DNA of 64,000 nucleotides, taken from the NCBI GenBank assembly GCA_016342415.1, contig JAEIOD010000001.1:248001-312000 (forward strand), in the 5' to 3' direction. Below the pieces are notes generated by a model. That model was not told the DNA's origin, did not search any database, and was given only the letters and a program-made list of their open reading frames with translations. The position numbers and the translations under genes are program-made. Position 1 is the stretch's first letter, and each line of letters starts with the position of its first letter. This document shows, piece by piece, positions 17,864 to 27,384 of the stretch. This DNA comes from Clostridiales bacterium (lineage in GTDB: Bacteria > Bacillota > Clostridia > Peptostreptococcales > Acidaminobacteraceae).

Positions 17864-18655
17864 TTAGTATTGAACAAGTGGAATGTACACTTCTAAATAC
17901 GATTTCATTTCAGCCTCTTCTTGACCAATGAGGAGCATATTGATGTAACATTCTCCTGTTATCTTCAAATCACTATCAATCATGTATTTTAGAGTTCCTT
18001 CATAAGTACGTTTGACTATATCCTCGCCATCATAGGAATCTTCAACAACAGTATAAATACACTTTCCTGGTGAAATGACATCATCGGAGTTATAATCGCC
18101 CATTTGATCACAATCTCCAGTTATTAACATAGAACTTGCAACTTGTTTATCACCATCCATCACAATTTTTCTAGTCAGTTTTCTTAAGGTTGCTTCTTTT
18201 TTATTACTATAATTCATCTTATGAATCTTATTGAACTCTCCATATGAACGAAAATCCTCTATTTCTCCATGAACATACAAAGCAGGCATCTCTTTGATGC
18301 TATATTTATTCAAGTTTCTTCTGACAACTTCACAGTCACTTCTAAACTTATTCAGATTGTTTTTAATCAAGTTCAATTCTTCCAATTTCATTTTTATTTC
18401 AATTTCTTTTTCTTTGGCGATTAATTCAATATCATTTATTGTACAGTTTAAACAAATCTCTCTTATAGTATCAATGCTCAGATCCATTGTTCTGTAAAAC
18501 TCTATTAATAACACTGTATCAATATCATTAAAGTTATACTCCCTATAATTGTTTGTCTCATTTTTTTTCGGTTTTAATATTCCTTTTACTTCATAATACC
18601 TCAGGCGGTCTTTAGAGATGCCTGTAATGTCCGATACTTGACCTATTGTATACAT
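17864..18655 (-). CDS. MerR-family transcriptional regulator with a long effector domain
   Basis: 263 residues. The N-terminal MerR DNA-binding domain is typical: YTIGQVSDITGISKDRLRYY then the wing and helix DLSIDTIREIC. A coiled-coil linker follows (EKEIEIKMKLEELNLIKNNL), then a C-terminal domain of about 130 residues that probably binds a ligand (a GyrI-like effector fold is possible, not proven). The start is set at MYTIGQ because GGGGGAG lies just upstream; a longer reading begins 11 codons earlier without support. The regulated gene may be the lipoprotein gene upstream or the regulator itself. Confidence 0.87.
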   Translation of the reverse strand: MYTIGQVSDITGISKDRLRYYEVKGILKPKKNETNNYREYNFNDIDTVLLIEFYRTMDLSIDTIREICLNCTINDIELIAKEKEIEIKMKLEELNLIKNNLNKFRSDCEVVRRNLNKYSIKEMPALYVHGEIEDFRSYGEFNKIHKMNYSNKKEATLRKLTRKIVMDGDKQVASSMLITGDCDQMGDYNSDDVISPGKCIYTVVEDSYDGEDIVKRTYEGTLKYMIDSDLKITGECYINMLLIGQEEAEMKSYLEVYIPLVQY

Positions 18656-18733
18656 AAACACTCCCCCAATATTTCTATACCATAACATCTAAAATATCAA
18701 TGAATAATCATATATATTAGACTGTTGTTTGCA

Positions 18734-20236
18734 TTAATTAGCATTGTAAAAATAGACTTCAATCTTTGAAACAGTATCTTTTTCAAAATAAATGGCCATA
18801 AAAGCACCACCTGGTTTGGTTGTTATGAATAATTTATAGTGACCATCTTCAATGCTAAAAGAACCCATATAATCCTGAGTATCAGTACTTTCACTTCTTT
18901 CTCCGTAGAATACGCCCTCGGATTTTAGATAGTTCTTTTCATGCGGAAATTTATTCAACACATCCTCAAGCGTTTGTCCAACTTTTAGACCTCTAGGTAA
19001 ATCATAATCCGTTTTACCAATCACATCTATTCGCCAGATAGAATCATCAAACTCTGTAAAGCTATAATCAATATTCTCATCATGGTAGGCTCCCTCAGAG
19101 AATTCCAAATGACTTAGATCACTTTTTAGAATAGTTGAATCAAATAACTCGAAAGATAGTATTTCTTTTTCTGATAAATAAGGAATTTCCAAATTCCAAG
19201 GCACCCACTCGATGATTACCGGAAATTGATTTGAAGCAGATCCCATTTCCAGCTGATATATTTCATAAGTATAATACATGTATCCTCTATCTATCCAGGT
19301 CACAACCTCATAATTCAACAAATCATCTTCAATAGTCAGTAAAACAACTTCTTTTCCATCTTTCGTATCGATTAGAAGTTTTAAATCACCCGTCTCAACA
19401 TTGATTGAGTAAACATCTCCTCCTTGAGTGATGGTCCCCGTATCAAAACCTATAATTGAAATCAGTCGGTTGTCATCTAGCCATATACATGATTTTATGG
19501 TTCTGCTTTTCTCTTGAACCGTTACTATATCTTCAGAAACAACTTGAGAAAGTTGGCCGTCTTGATAAATGTTAATCGTGCCATTTTCCTCAAATCCAAT
19601 ACCATTTACATAAGCTATCTTATTACCTGAAGGATTGATGGTCGGTACAGAAAGTGCGCCTTTATCAATTAAATGATAAATATCATTTCTTTTAATCAGA
19701 ATCTCGCTTACTATGTTTAATTTGAAATAGTCCCCTTCATCTAAATAATAGACTTCAGAACCATCATTTAGTTGGCCTGCCAAGGTATAAGAATTTATAT
19801 CAACGTCTTGGAGTTCATTATCTTCTTCAACTGTTGCTTCTACTTCAGGCGTTACTTTAGAGACTAAATGGCCATCTTTCATTACAGCAATGTAATTTTC
19901 TAGTATGCTCTCCATATCCTCTATGATATCAGCTTCAAAAGCATAATCTTTATCATCTATTCTTACAGTTAGACCATTGACAATGCGAATTTTTTTATCA
20001 CCACTGATATCAATAAAATACAGATACCCTTCTATTTCATCTGGTTTTGCTTCTAATAAAACGCTATTATTTAACAAGTCATGCAGTTCATCTAAAATCT
20101 TTTGATCGTCCACTATATAACTGACACCATCTCCCCACTGAACGACGACCGAATCCATCTTTTCGTAAGTTAAGATCGTATCACTTTGACAACCGACTAG
20201 AAGTAGCATCATTACTAACAAGATTATTTTTTTCAT
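18734..20236 (-). CDS. Large uncharacterised lipoprotein, possibly with a DUF4652-like domain
   Basis: 500 residues with a lipoprotein signal ending LLVGC at residues 11-16, so it should be anchored on the outer face of the membrane. The middle region reads like a beta-propeller or DUF4652-type segment (IWLDDNRLISIIGFDTGT, GGDVYSINVETGDLKLL), with repeated strands ending in YSIN and YVNG motifs. The C-terminal part has another globular region (DLPRGLKVGQTLEDVLNKFP). No catalytic motif is evident. The family link is tentative. It is transcribed alone, between a phosphoesterase and a MerR regulator on the same strand. Confidence 0.6.
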   Translation of the reverse strand: MKKIILLVMMLLLVGCQSDTILTYEKMDSVVVQWGDGVSYIVDDQKILDELHDLLNNSVLLEAKPDEIEGYLYFIDISGDKKIRIVNGLTVRIDDKDYAFEADIIEDMESILENYIAVMKDGHLVSKVTPEVEATVEEDNELQDVDINSYTLAGQLNDGSEVYYLDEGDYFKLNIVSEILIKRNDIYHLIDKGALSVPTINPSGNKIAYVNGIGFEENGTINIYQDGQLSQVVSEDIVTVQEKSRTIKSCIWLDDNRLISIIGFDTGTITQGGDVYSINVETGDLKLLIDTKDGKEVVLLTIEDDLLNYEVVTWIDRGYMYYTYEIYQLEMGSASNQFPVIIEWVPWNLEIPYLSEKEILSFELFDSTILKSDLSHLEFSEGAYHDENIDYSFTEFDDSIWRIDVIGKTDYDLPRGLKVGQTLEDVLNKFPHEKNYLKSEGVFYGERSESTDTQDYMGSFSIEDGHYKLFITTKPGGAFMAIYFEKDTVSKIEVYFYNAN

Positions 20237-20330
20237 GAGTTCCTCTTTCTACAAATATTATGTTATTTATCATAAACTCCTATATTAAGGGTACTTCTAT
20301 TTTTTTGCTTTAACAAGTCAATTTTCAAAC

Positions 20331-20355
20331 AAAAAACAAGCCATAAGCTTGTTTT
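20331..20355 (-). terminator. Terminator after the phosphoesterase gene
   Basis: AAACAAGC and GCTTGTTT pair around a 5-base loop, then TTTGTTTG on the minus strand. Confidence 0.75.
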
Positions 20356-20364
20356 AATATTTCA

Positions 20365-21390
20365 TCAACTCTTGAAACCATTGTTAATACCTCTGACAAA
20401 GTTGGAAACAACTGTACCAAGCGGCAGTGGAGCTACTTCAAATTCTCCTGTAGGTGAGATTGTAATCACCGTACCACCTCTTTGTGTATAACACTTCTTT
20501 ATGCCTTTATACGCAAGAAAATCAAGGGACATACCATAAACCAACATAATATCCTTGTATGTCATTGAAATGGTATTTAAATGATCGTGCCCACAAAACA
20601 TGCCCTTTATCACACCACTATTTACTGCTCTTTCAAATAAATCACAATGGTTTTTAGAGATGCCAAAATAGTCATTGGTTTCAGCAATACTACCAAAATT
20701 ATAAACAATGGACTTATCTCCAAGTTTCATCTTTTCATAAGCTATTTTGTATTCTAATAGTGGCATATGGAAAAATGCAAGAGCTTTCAGATCTTCCTTT
20801 TCCTTTTTTAGAGTGTCAAGCGCAGCCATACACCAGTCTATTTGATCTTTATGGATGCAATCAAAACCACTAAAGAACCACCCTTTGCCATACATGTTGG
20901 AATCCAACATCACAAGGGATGAAACCAGCTCCTTATTTGTATTTCTAAGATTGATAATAAAATTACCGATACCGTAAATATCGTTTTTCCCTTCAGTGAA
21001 AATACTATATGTTCCGGTTTTCAATAGTTTCGCGAGATCTTCTCGACTGCCTTTGGAACCCACTTCAAGATCGTGATTTCCAAACACCACGGTATACGGA
21101 ATCTTATAGCCATCTAAGAAATGCATCAGCTTCTTCATTTGTTTCATGTTGTTTAAAGTGCCTGATTTCGGCAAAAAAGGATAGATGTTATCGCCTGTTA
21201 GTACAATTAGATCTGGTGATGCTTTATGAATCAAAACATCTATTGCCTGCAAAACTTGGCGATCTGAATTCTTTGATAAGGGTCCGAAGCCTAAATGTAA
21301 ATCCGTCAATTGCAAAATTTTGAAATCCTGATTTGGTGAAATGATTAAATCAAAAGATTCTTCACTGTTCACATGAACATTTTTATACAT
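20365..21390 (-). CDS. Calcineurin-like metallophosphoesterase
   Basis: 341 residues, cytoplasmic. All dimetal-site motifs are present: QLTDLHLGFG (D-x-H), LTGDNIYP (GD), VFGNHDLEVG (GNHD), and later FHMPL and GHDHLN (GHxH-like). Enzymes of this PurpleAcidPase-like subgroup hydrolyse phosphomono- or diesters; the substrate is not predictable. The stop of the amino-acid permease gene precedes this start by 18 bp, so the two are probably one operon. Confidence 0.88.
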   Translation of the reverse strand: MYKNVHVNSEESFDLIISPNQDFKILQLTDLHLGFGPLSKNSDRQVLQAIDVLIHKASPDLIVLTGDNIYPFLPKSGTLNNMKQMKKLMHFLDGYKIPYTVVFGNHDLEVGSKGSREDLAKLLKTGTYSIFTEGKNDIYGIGNFIINLRNTNKELVSSLVMLDSNMYGKGWFFSGFDCIHKDQIDWCMAALDTLKKEKEDLKALAFFHMPLLEYKIAYEKMKLGDKSIVYNFGSIAETNDYFGISKNHCDLFERAVNSGVIKGMFCGHDHLNTISMTYKDIMLVYGMSLDFLAYKGIKKCYTQRGGTVITISPTGEFEVAPLPLGTVVSNFVRGINNGFKS

Positions 21391-21408
21391 ATGTCATATC
21401 TCCTCTGA

Positions 21409-22602
21409 TTAAGTAAGTGGTAACAATGCACCGATAGCACATATTGCAGTAGAGACCACCATCAAAATCTGAAAAGGTATCGTCCCCAACTTACCACAGA
21501 TTGGGCTTACACCTGCATTTTTGCGTGACCGGTTGTATGTAAAGATAAGCATTATACCGACTAAAACAACAACCCCACTCATGAGTCTTGTTAATATGAT
21601 AAAACTACTTACTCCAAATAATGAAAATAAAATACATGGCAAAGTGGCAAGTATCCAACAGACCTTATTGTTTAAACCTACTTGTTCATGTACAACGTCT
21701 CTTAAACTCAATGTATTCGACCAGAATGTTGAAAGAAGTGCGAGTAATGAGAATACACCTGCAAAAAGTGCTGCCCATGGCGCTATGCTTTTACCAAGCT
21801 GAAGATAAGCCATCTCTTTGTCTAAAACACCTTTACTACCAAGTAACACCGTTGATGTTACTATGAGTACGAAACACGTGGATATGGCAAAACCAACGAG
21901 AATGGAGAAACGTATTTTTTTTGGATCCCCTTTTAAACCTTTAACGGATTGAATAACAGCTTGGTTGGCTGAGGTTGCAAAAACAACCATACTGTATAAT
22001 GCCAATAAATTATTGGGATGAAACGGCGCAGCTACAAGAGAGTTCATAGGATTCATAAATGTTCCGATTGTCAAACAACTCACAATCACCATCAATAAGA
22101 TCACAGTATACTTTTGTGCAACTCCTACAGCTTTCATACCCATAAAAACGACAATGCCTGCCAATAGATAATAAATAATTTGGGCCATATAGAAAGGTAT
22201 GGCAAACCAGTTTTGAATGATTTGAGCGCCACCATTGATATTGCCACTGACCCCTAGCATAATAGCAATGCCATAAACGATAAACATGCCCCAACTGAAT
22301 ACCTTTTGAAACTTGCCTTTAAAAAGTTCACCTTCAAAGCTTTTTACCAGTTGAACACCACCATTATTATAAGAAAGTTCTGCGATCAGCAAGTGTAAAA
22401 TAACATTGATTATATAACCCAGTGCTAAAATCCACAACACATCTTTCAGACTGTTTTTTGTTGCTAAATAGGGTACAGCAATGATTCCGGTGCCGATACT
22501 ATGTCCAACAATCATACTTATGGATTCAAATATCGTCAGTTCTGCTTCGCTTTCAATGGATTTTACCTTTAATTCTGTTTTACTTTCCAGTGCTCTTACC
22601 AT
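21409..22602 (-). CDS. Amino-acid permease of the HAAAP/APC superfamily
   Basis: 397 residues with about 11 membrane helices. The first helix holds the conserved unwound segment SMIVGHSIGTGIIAVPYLA, typical of aromatic/hydroxy amino-acid permeases related to the spore-germination and Tyr/Trp transporter group. The start is set at MVRALES (RBS ACGGAGAG); an earlier ATG at 22641 lacks one. Likely a proton- or sodium-coupled amino-acid importer in the cytoplasmic membrane. Co-transcribed with the phosphoesterase downstream. Confidence 0.8.
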   Translation of the reverse strand: MVRALESKTELKVKSIESEAELTIFESISMIVGHSIGTGIIAVPYLATKNSLKDVLWILALGYIINVILHLLIAELSYNNGGVQLVKSFEGELFKGKFQKVFSWGMFIVYGIAIMLGVSGNINGGAQIIQNWFAIPFYMAQIIYYLLAGIVVFMGMKAVGVAQKYTVILLMVIVSCLTIGTFMNPMNSLVAAPFHPNNLLALYSMVVFATSANQAVIQSVKGLKGDPKKIRFSILVGFAISTCFVLIVTSTVLLGSKGVLDKEMAYLQLGKSIAPWAALFAGVFSLLALLSTFWSNTLSLRDVVHEQVGLNNKVCWILATLPCILFSLFGVSSFIILTRLMSGVVVLVGIMLIFTYNRSRKNAGVSPICGKLGTIPFQILMVVSTAICAIGALLPLT

Positions 22603-22750
22603 ATACTCTCCGTTCTTAATTTTTTTATGACTTATAATCAAGTGTATCTTTTCCTCATATATATATTATAAACCATATTTATAGTTTTGTGTAAAACTAT
22701 AGACAGTAATTCTATTCCGTTAATCAGTCTTTTTCCTTATTAAAAGGCAT

Positions 22751-22782
22751 AAAAAACCACTCTGCAAAACAAAGTGGTTTTA
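22751..22782 (-). terminator. Terminator of the maltodextrin operon
   Basis: AAAACCACTTTG and CAGAGTGGTTTT pair around a short loop, followed by TTATG on the minus strand. It closes the operon 55 bp after the lacI-type gene. Confidence 0.75.
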
Positions 22783-22837
22783 GATCTTGCAATAACATTT
22801 CGGGTGGAAATTGTAACTACAAGAATCAACTGGCTAA

Positions 22838-23845
22838 TTATTTTGTGGAACCATTTTCTATGAGAGTCGCAAGCGTTCTATAAGTTTGAATTTTAAGATT
22901 GGGTTTTCTTAAAATTTGCAAAATACTCTCGCCGGCCTGTTTCCCTAGGTCATATACATCAATATCAATTGTTGTAAGATTCGGATCTGTTGTTTTGGTA
23001 AAAGGATAAGCATCAAATGTTACAATCCCCATATCCTCTGGTACTCTAATACGGTGTGCTTGAATCGCTTTAAAAGCGCCTAAAGCAAGATAGTTATTTG
23101 CACAGACAACTGAATCGGGTCTATCCTTCTTCTTTAATAACTCGTTCATCATCTCATAACCGCTTTCGATCGATGATTCTCCAAGTTGAATGTGCGCCTC
23201 GCTTATGGTTATCTCTTGTTGTTCCAACCCATGTCTAACACCTTCTAATCTACAAGTGGAGCCCATATCATTTTTGCGTCCACCGATAAATCCAATCGTA
23301 TCATAACCGACGGATAACAGGTGTTTTGCAGCCAATTCACCAGACAACGTATTATCATTATCTATCCAACACAGTTGTGTCTTGTATTCAGGACATCCCA
23401 AAACAATATTCGGGAAATCCGCCTGAATAATCAAGTTTTCCAATTCTTTTGTGATGATGGAAATATGTAGTACAATGCCATCGACACTCTTTTGTGAAAT
23501 AACATCTCTTAACACATCCAAACCATTGTCTTTTCTTATACCGACAATATTCAAACTGTAGTTTTTCTTGGATAATGCATTTTGAAGTCCTACCATGGTT
23601 TCAAACATATGTGGATTTTCAAAAGCGGAGTTCTTTTCGAGTGATGTAACAAGTAAGATGGTTCGTGTTGATTGACGTGCAAAGTTCTGAGCACGTCTAT
23701 TAGGATGATAATCCAGCTCTTTCATTATTTCTTTAATACGAGAAGCTGTTGCTTCAGATATTGTTGGTACATTATTTAATACTTTCGAAACTGTTGTTGT
23801 TGAAACACCAGCTTTTTTTGCAACATCTTTAATTGTAATTGCCAT
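22838..23845 (-). CDS. LacI-family regulator of the maltodextrin operon
   Basis: 335 residues. The helix-turn-helix and hinge are clear: TIKDVAKKAGVSTTTVSKVL, then NVPTISEATASRIKEIMKEL and YHPNRRAQNFAR. The rest is the periplasmic-binding-protein-like sensor domain, here likely for a malto-oligosaccharide. It is the last gene of the operon. Candidate operators are the two GGTAACCGTTACC sites 120 and 50 bp upstream of the operon's transcription start, and perhaps the GCAA-type sites before the pullulanase; which site it binds cannot be settled here. Confidence 0.9.
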   Translation of the reverse strand: MAITIKDVAKKAGVSTTTVSKVLNNVPTISEATASRIKEIMKELDYHPNRRAQNFARQSTRTILLVTSLEKNSAFENPHMFETMVGLQNALSKKNYSLNIVGIRKDNGLDVLRDVISQKSVDGIVLHISIITKELENLIIQADFPNIVLGCPEYKTQLCWIDNDNTLSGELAAKHLLSVGYDTIGFIGGRKNDMGSTCRLEGVRHGLEQQEITISEAHIQLGESSIESGYEMMNELLKKKDRPDSVVCANNYLALGAFKAIQAHRIRVPEDMGIVTFDAYPFTKTTDPNLTTIDIDVYDLGKQAGESILQILRKPNLKIQTYRTLATLIENGSTK

Positions 23846-23893
23846 ATAATCCTCTTTTACTCTCGTCTTTTTTTGATTATAAAATAAGGGGAA

Positions 23894-25621
23894 TTATATG
23901 TCAAATTTCTTAAAAACAGCATAACCAAAACCATCTATTTTACTTTCAGTGAATCCATTTTCGAAAAGTACTTCACCTTGTACAAATTCCTGTTCCACGT
24001 CAATAGCATCTTTATTTGGATTTAAGACCACAACTACAGAACTTCCTTCAATATATCTTTCAAATATATAAAGCTTACTGTCTTCTTTGGCATGTAAGGT
24101 TCTATAATCACCATGAGTAATCTCTTTATTTTCTTTTCTAATGGCAATGGCATTTTTATAAAACTTATAAATGTCCTTATCAATATCCCACTCCATGGGT
24201 CTTCTATAGTCTATTTCCTCAATGCCATGAAGCAACTGTTCATCACCATAATAAATAGACGGCACGCCAATGAACATCATTTGGAACAATACTGCTAATT
24301 TAAATTTTCGAATATCTTGGTTACAAACAGAATAGAATCGAGAAACATCATGACTGTCCAAGAGATTCAGCTGACCCCAGAGCATATTTTTTCTGTATCT
24401 TAGCCTCATATTTGTAACTCTTGCATCAAACTCATAACCGCTTAATGCATTGTCAGCAAAAAAGTATTTACAATGTTTTCTTAGATCGTAATTCATCGTT
24501 GAATCGTACATGCTACCATCTAACCAGTGTTGTGCACTTTCCCAAACTTCTCCAATAATAAAACTATCAGGTTTTACATCTTTTACTGTTCTTCTAAAGG
24601 CTCTCCAAAAATGATCATCAACCTCACTGGCGACATCTAATCGCCAGCCATCAATATCAAATTCTTCAATCCAATACTTACCGACTTCTAAGAGATAGTT
24701 CCTCACATCGGGGTGACCTGTATCTAATTTAGGCATCAGTCTTTCATAAGCGAAACATTCATAGTTTGGTATATCTTCTGGATTATCAGGTCTAATAACA
24801 GGAGATTCCAAACGGTAAAACCAATCCCAATACTTTGAGTCCTCACCTTTTTCAACCACATCTTCGAAAGCATAAAATTGCCATCCGCAATGATTGAAAA
24901 CACCATCGATTATAACTTTGATGTCATGATCGTGATACGTCTTTACCATTTGTTTGAATTCGTCATTGGTTCCAAAGCAAGGATCCACTTTAAAATAATC
25001 AACTGTGTCATATTTATGATACTCACCTGCTGTAAATATCGGATTGATATAAATGCAATTGATACCTAACTCTTTTAGATAATCTACATTTTCTTCAATG
25101 CCTTTGATGGTACCACCGAGTCTGCTGTGCGACCAAAGGTCATCTACTTTTTTCTTGCTTTTAATATTACTGATGAATCTTTTATCAGTTGCAAAACTAT
25201 CCGGGAAAATATTATAGATAACCGCATCATTGACCCACTCTGGTATTTTCATAATATCTTCTTTATGATTAAACGGCAGTTTATAATACTCTGATCGATC
25301 ATCTACCAACTCCGATCTAAAGAAATCAGAATAGTAGAATTCCGTTTGATCTCCATCATCCAATTTGAAGTAGTAATATATTCTATGATACAAACTCTCC
25401 AACTCAACTTCAAAATAATCAAACAGCTCATCTGATGCAACAACATGCATCGGTACTTCATGAAAAATGATTGGATTCTGTCTACACGCTGTATCACCAT
25501 AATATAACGTGCATGTCTTTAAGTCTTCTTTTGCAGATCTGAGTCTGAAGACAACCCTATTCTCATCTATACCATGAGCATATTGAGACATAGGAATATG
25601 AAGTATAGACTCTTTATTCAT
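23894..25621 (-). CDS. GH13 cyclomaltodextrinase / neopullulanase / maltogenic amylase
   Basis: 575 residues, no signal peptide, so it acts inside the cell on imported maltodextrins. GH13 regions are visible: DGVFNHCG (I), GWRLDVASEV (II, nucleophile Asp), GEVWE (III, acid Glu), LLDSHDVSRF (IV). The N-terminal ~120 residues form the extra beta domain found in the GH13_20 neopullulanase/cyclomaltodextrinase subfamily (ENRVVFRLRSAKEDL). Length matches that subfamily (about 580). It is co-transcribed with the ABC importer and the LacI regulator. Confidence 0.92.
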   Translation of the reverse strand: MNKESILHIPMSQYAHGIDENRVVFRLRSAKEDLKTCTLYYGDTACRQNPIIFHEVPMHVVASDELFDYFEVELESLYHRIYYYFKLDDGDQTEFYYSDFFRSELVDDRSEYYKLPFNHKEDIMKIPEWVNDAVIYNIFPDSFATDKRFISNIKSKKKVDDLWSHSRLGGTIKGIEENVDYLKELGINCIYINPIFTAGEYHKYDTVDYFKVDPCFGTNDEFKQMVKTYHDHDIKVIIDGVFNHCGWQFYAFEDVVEKGEDSKYWDWFYRLESPVIRPDNPEDIPNYECFAYERLMPKLDTGHPDVRNYLLEVGKYWIEEFDIDGWRLDVASEVDDHFWRAFRRTVKDVKPDSFIIGEVWESAQHWLDGSMYDSTMNYDLRKHCKYFFADNALSGYEFDARVTNMRLRYRKNMLWGQLNLLDSHDVSRFYSVCNQDIRKFKLAVLFQMMFIGVPSIYYGDEQLLHGIEEIDYRRPMEWDIDKDIYKFYKNAIAIRKENKEITHGDYRTLHAKEDSKLYIFERYIEGSSVVVVLNPNKDAIDVEQEFVQGEVLFENGFTESKIDGFGYAVFKKFDI

Positions 25622-25636
25622 TCTAACCTCCTGATG

Positions 25637-26473
25637 TTATCCTTTCATACCCCCTACAGTCAATCCCGAGACCATATGTTTTTGAGCAAATAAAAACATA
25701 ATGAGTACCGGTAGTGAAACCATCAAAGAAGCAGCAGCAAATATCGGCCAGTTTCCAGATGTTTCAGTCGCCTGTAGTGAATATAGTCCTGCTGCCAATG
25801 TGTAATTATCAGCACCAGTCAAGAATGTAATAGCGTATATATATTCGTTCCACACGTAAATTAAAATCATGACTGCGGTTACAATTATCGATGGTTTTGC
25901 CAGTGGAATCATAATGCTTTTTGCTATGATAAAATCACTTGCACCATCTATTCTAGCCGCTTCTTCAATACCTATGGGAACAGTATCAAAATATCCTTTT
26001 AAGTTCCATAATGCAAATATGGCCATCGTACCTATATAGACAATAATCAGTCCTAGTTTTGTATTGATGAGCCCTAAAGGGCTTAACAACCTGTATATGG
26101 CAAACATAGAAAGTATTGCTGGAAATGCATTCAGCATAATCAATGTATTCAGTATTGTTTTTCTCCCTTTAAATCGATGTCTCGAAAAGGCGTATGCTGC
26201 AGGTATTGCAACTCCAAGTGAAAAAAACAATGTTGATACAGCAAGTATCGAACTGTTCTTAAACCATAATATTAAGGGTTTATCCATTATTACTGCTATG
26301 TAGTTTTTTATTGTAAAATCCTTTGGAATAAATGAAAAATCACTATCCACTAAACTGTTACTCGTATTAAACGATACTGAAAAAGCATAAAGAATCGGAA
26401 GCAAAGCGATAAAACAACATACTATAAAAAATATATTCAAAACAATTTTTTTTGTTATTTTTCTCTTTTTCAT
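25637..26473 (-). CDS. Maltodextrin ABC transporter permease, MalG type
   Basis: 278 residues, six membrane segments. The EAA coupling loop near the middle reads EEAARIDGASDFIIAKSIMIPL, typical of carbohydrate uptake permeases, and the C-terminal GLTVGGMKG ending is characteristic of MalG-type subunits. Its start overlaps the stop of the MalF-type gene by 4 bp (ATGA), consistent with translational coupling and equal amounts. Confidence 0.92.
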   Translation of the reverse strand: MKKRKITKKIVLNIFFIVCCFIALLPILYAFSVSFNTSNSLVDSDFSFIPKDFTIKNYIAVIMDKPLILWFKNSSILAVSTLFFSLGVAIPAAYAFSRHRFKGRKTILNTLIMLNAFPAILSMFAIYRLLSPLGLINTKLGLIIVYIGTMAIFALWNLKGYFDTVPIGIEEAARIDGASDFIIAKSIMIPLAKPSIIVTAVMILIYVWNEYIYAITFLTGADNYTLAAGLYSLQATETSGNWPIFAAASLMVSLPVLIMFLFAQKHMVSGLTVGGMKG

Positions 26474-27363
26474 TGAACCTCCTCCTTCAGTCTTTTTCTT
26501 GTTGTCAATGTAAATATGATCAGCATTGCAAATATAATGATTGAAATTGCTGAACTGAATCCATAGTTATTGGTTATAAATGCATTTTCATAAGCATAAG
26601 TTAAAACCGTATGGATATCGGCACCTGTTTTTGCGCCAGCTTGTTGTGTCAATAAAAATATAACGTCAAACTGTTTAAAGGTTGTAAATATAGTTATGAT
26701 GACAGCAGGTGCAATCACTGGTTTAATAAGTGGTACAGTTATCATCATAGTTTTCTGTAATGGGTTTGCGCCATTCATATCAGCATATTCATAATAACTT
26801 TGACTCACACTTTGTAATGCGCCATCCATTATCATGATCATAAACGGTAGAGCCAACCAAAGATTAACTGTCATACAGCTTAGAAATGCCGATAAGTCCC
26901 CACTTAACCAAATTTGTGTCTGCAGTCCCAATTTTTCAAGCCATTGGTTCAACAGTCCAAATCTAGAGTTAAACATGCCCGTCTTCCATAGAAGAATTGA
27001 AACATATCCAGGCATAGCCCATGGAAACATGAGTATGGTTTTGTAAAGGTTTCTCAGTTTTAAATCCTTATTGTTCAGAAGACTGGCCAAACAAAATGCA
27101 ATTACCAATTGTAAGATCATATTGGAAATGGTCCATACAATGGTTCTTATAAGTGCTGCCAAGAATCCTGAATCCAACATAAACAATGCTGTTTTATAAT
27201 TTTTAAGTCCTATGATTTTGAAATCAAACCAGTTATATATGTTCATATTGGTCAGTGATATATAAGCAGTATAGAGTATCGGGAAAATAACAATTAATGC
27301 TATCAAAATCAAAGAAGGTGCTGAATAAGCATAAGGTATCCACCCTACTTTCTTCTTATCCAT
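26470..27363 (-). CDS. Maltodextrin ABC transporter permease, MalF type
   Basis: 297 residues with six membrane helices and the EAA-like loop YEYADMNGANPLQKTMMITVPL. Pairs with the MalG-type subunit to form the channel. The start is placed at MDKKKVGW because GGAAGTG lies 5 bases before it; an ATG 7 codons earlier (27384) is less well placed. No ATPase gene is in the operon, so the pump must use a shared ATPase (MsmK/MalK type) from elsewhere in the genome, as in many Firmicutes. Confidence 0.9.
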   Translation of the reverse strand: MDKKKVGWIPYAYSAPSLILIALIVIFPILYTAYISLTNMNIYNWFDFKIIGLKNYKTALFMLDSGFLAALIRTIVWTISNMILQLVIAFCLASLLNNKDLKLRNLYKTILMFPWAMPGYVSILLWKTGMFNSRFGLLNQWLEKLGLQTQIWLSGDLSAFLSCMTVNLWLALPFMIMIMDGALQSVSQSYYEYADMNGANPLQKTMMITVPLIKPVIAPAVIITIFTTFKQFDVIFLLTQQAGAKTGADIHTVLTYAYENAFITNNYGFSSAISIIIFAMLIIFTLTTRKRLKEEVQ

Positions 27364-27384
27364 GAGTTCACTTCCTTTCATCAC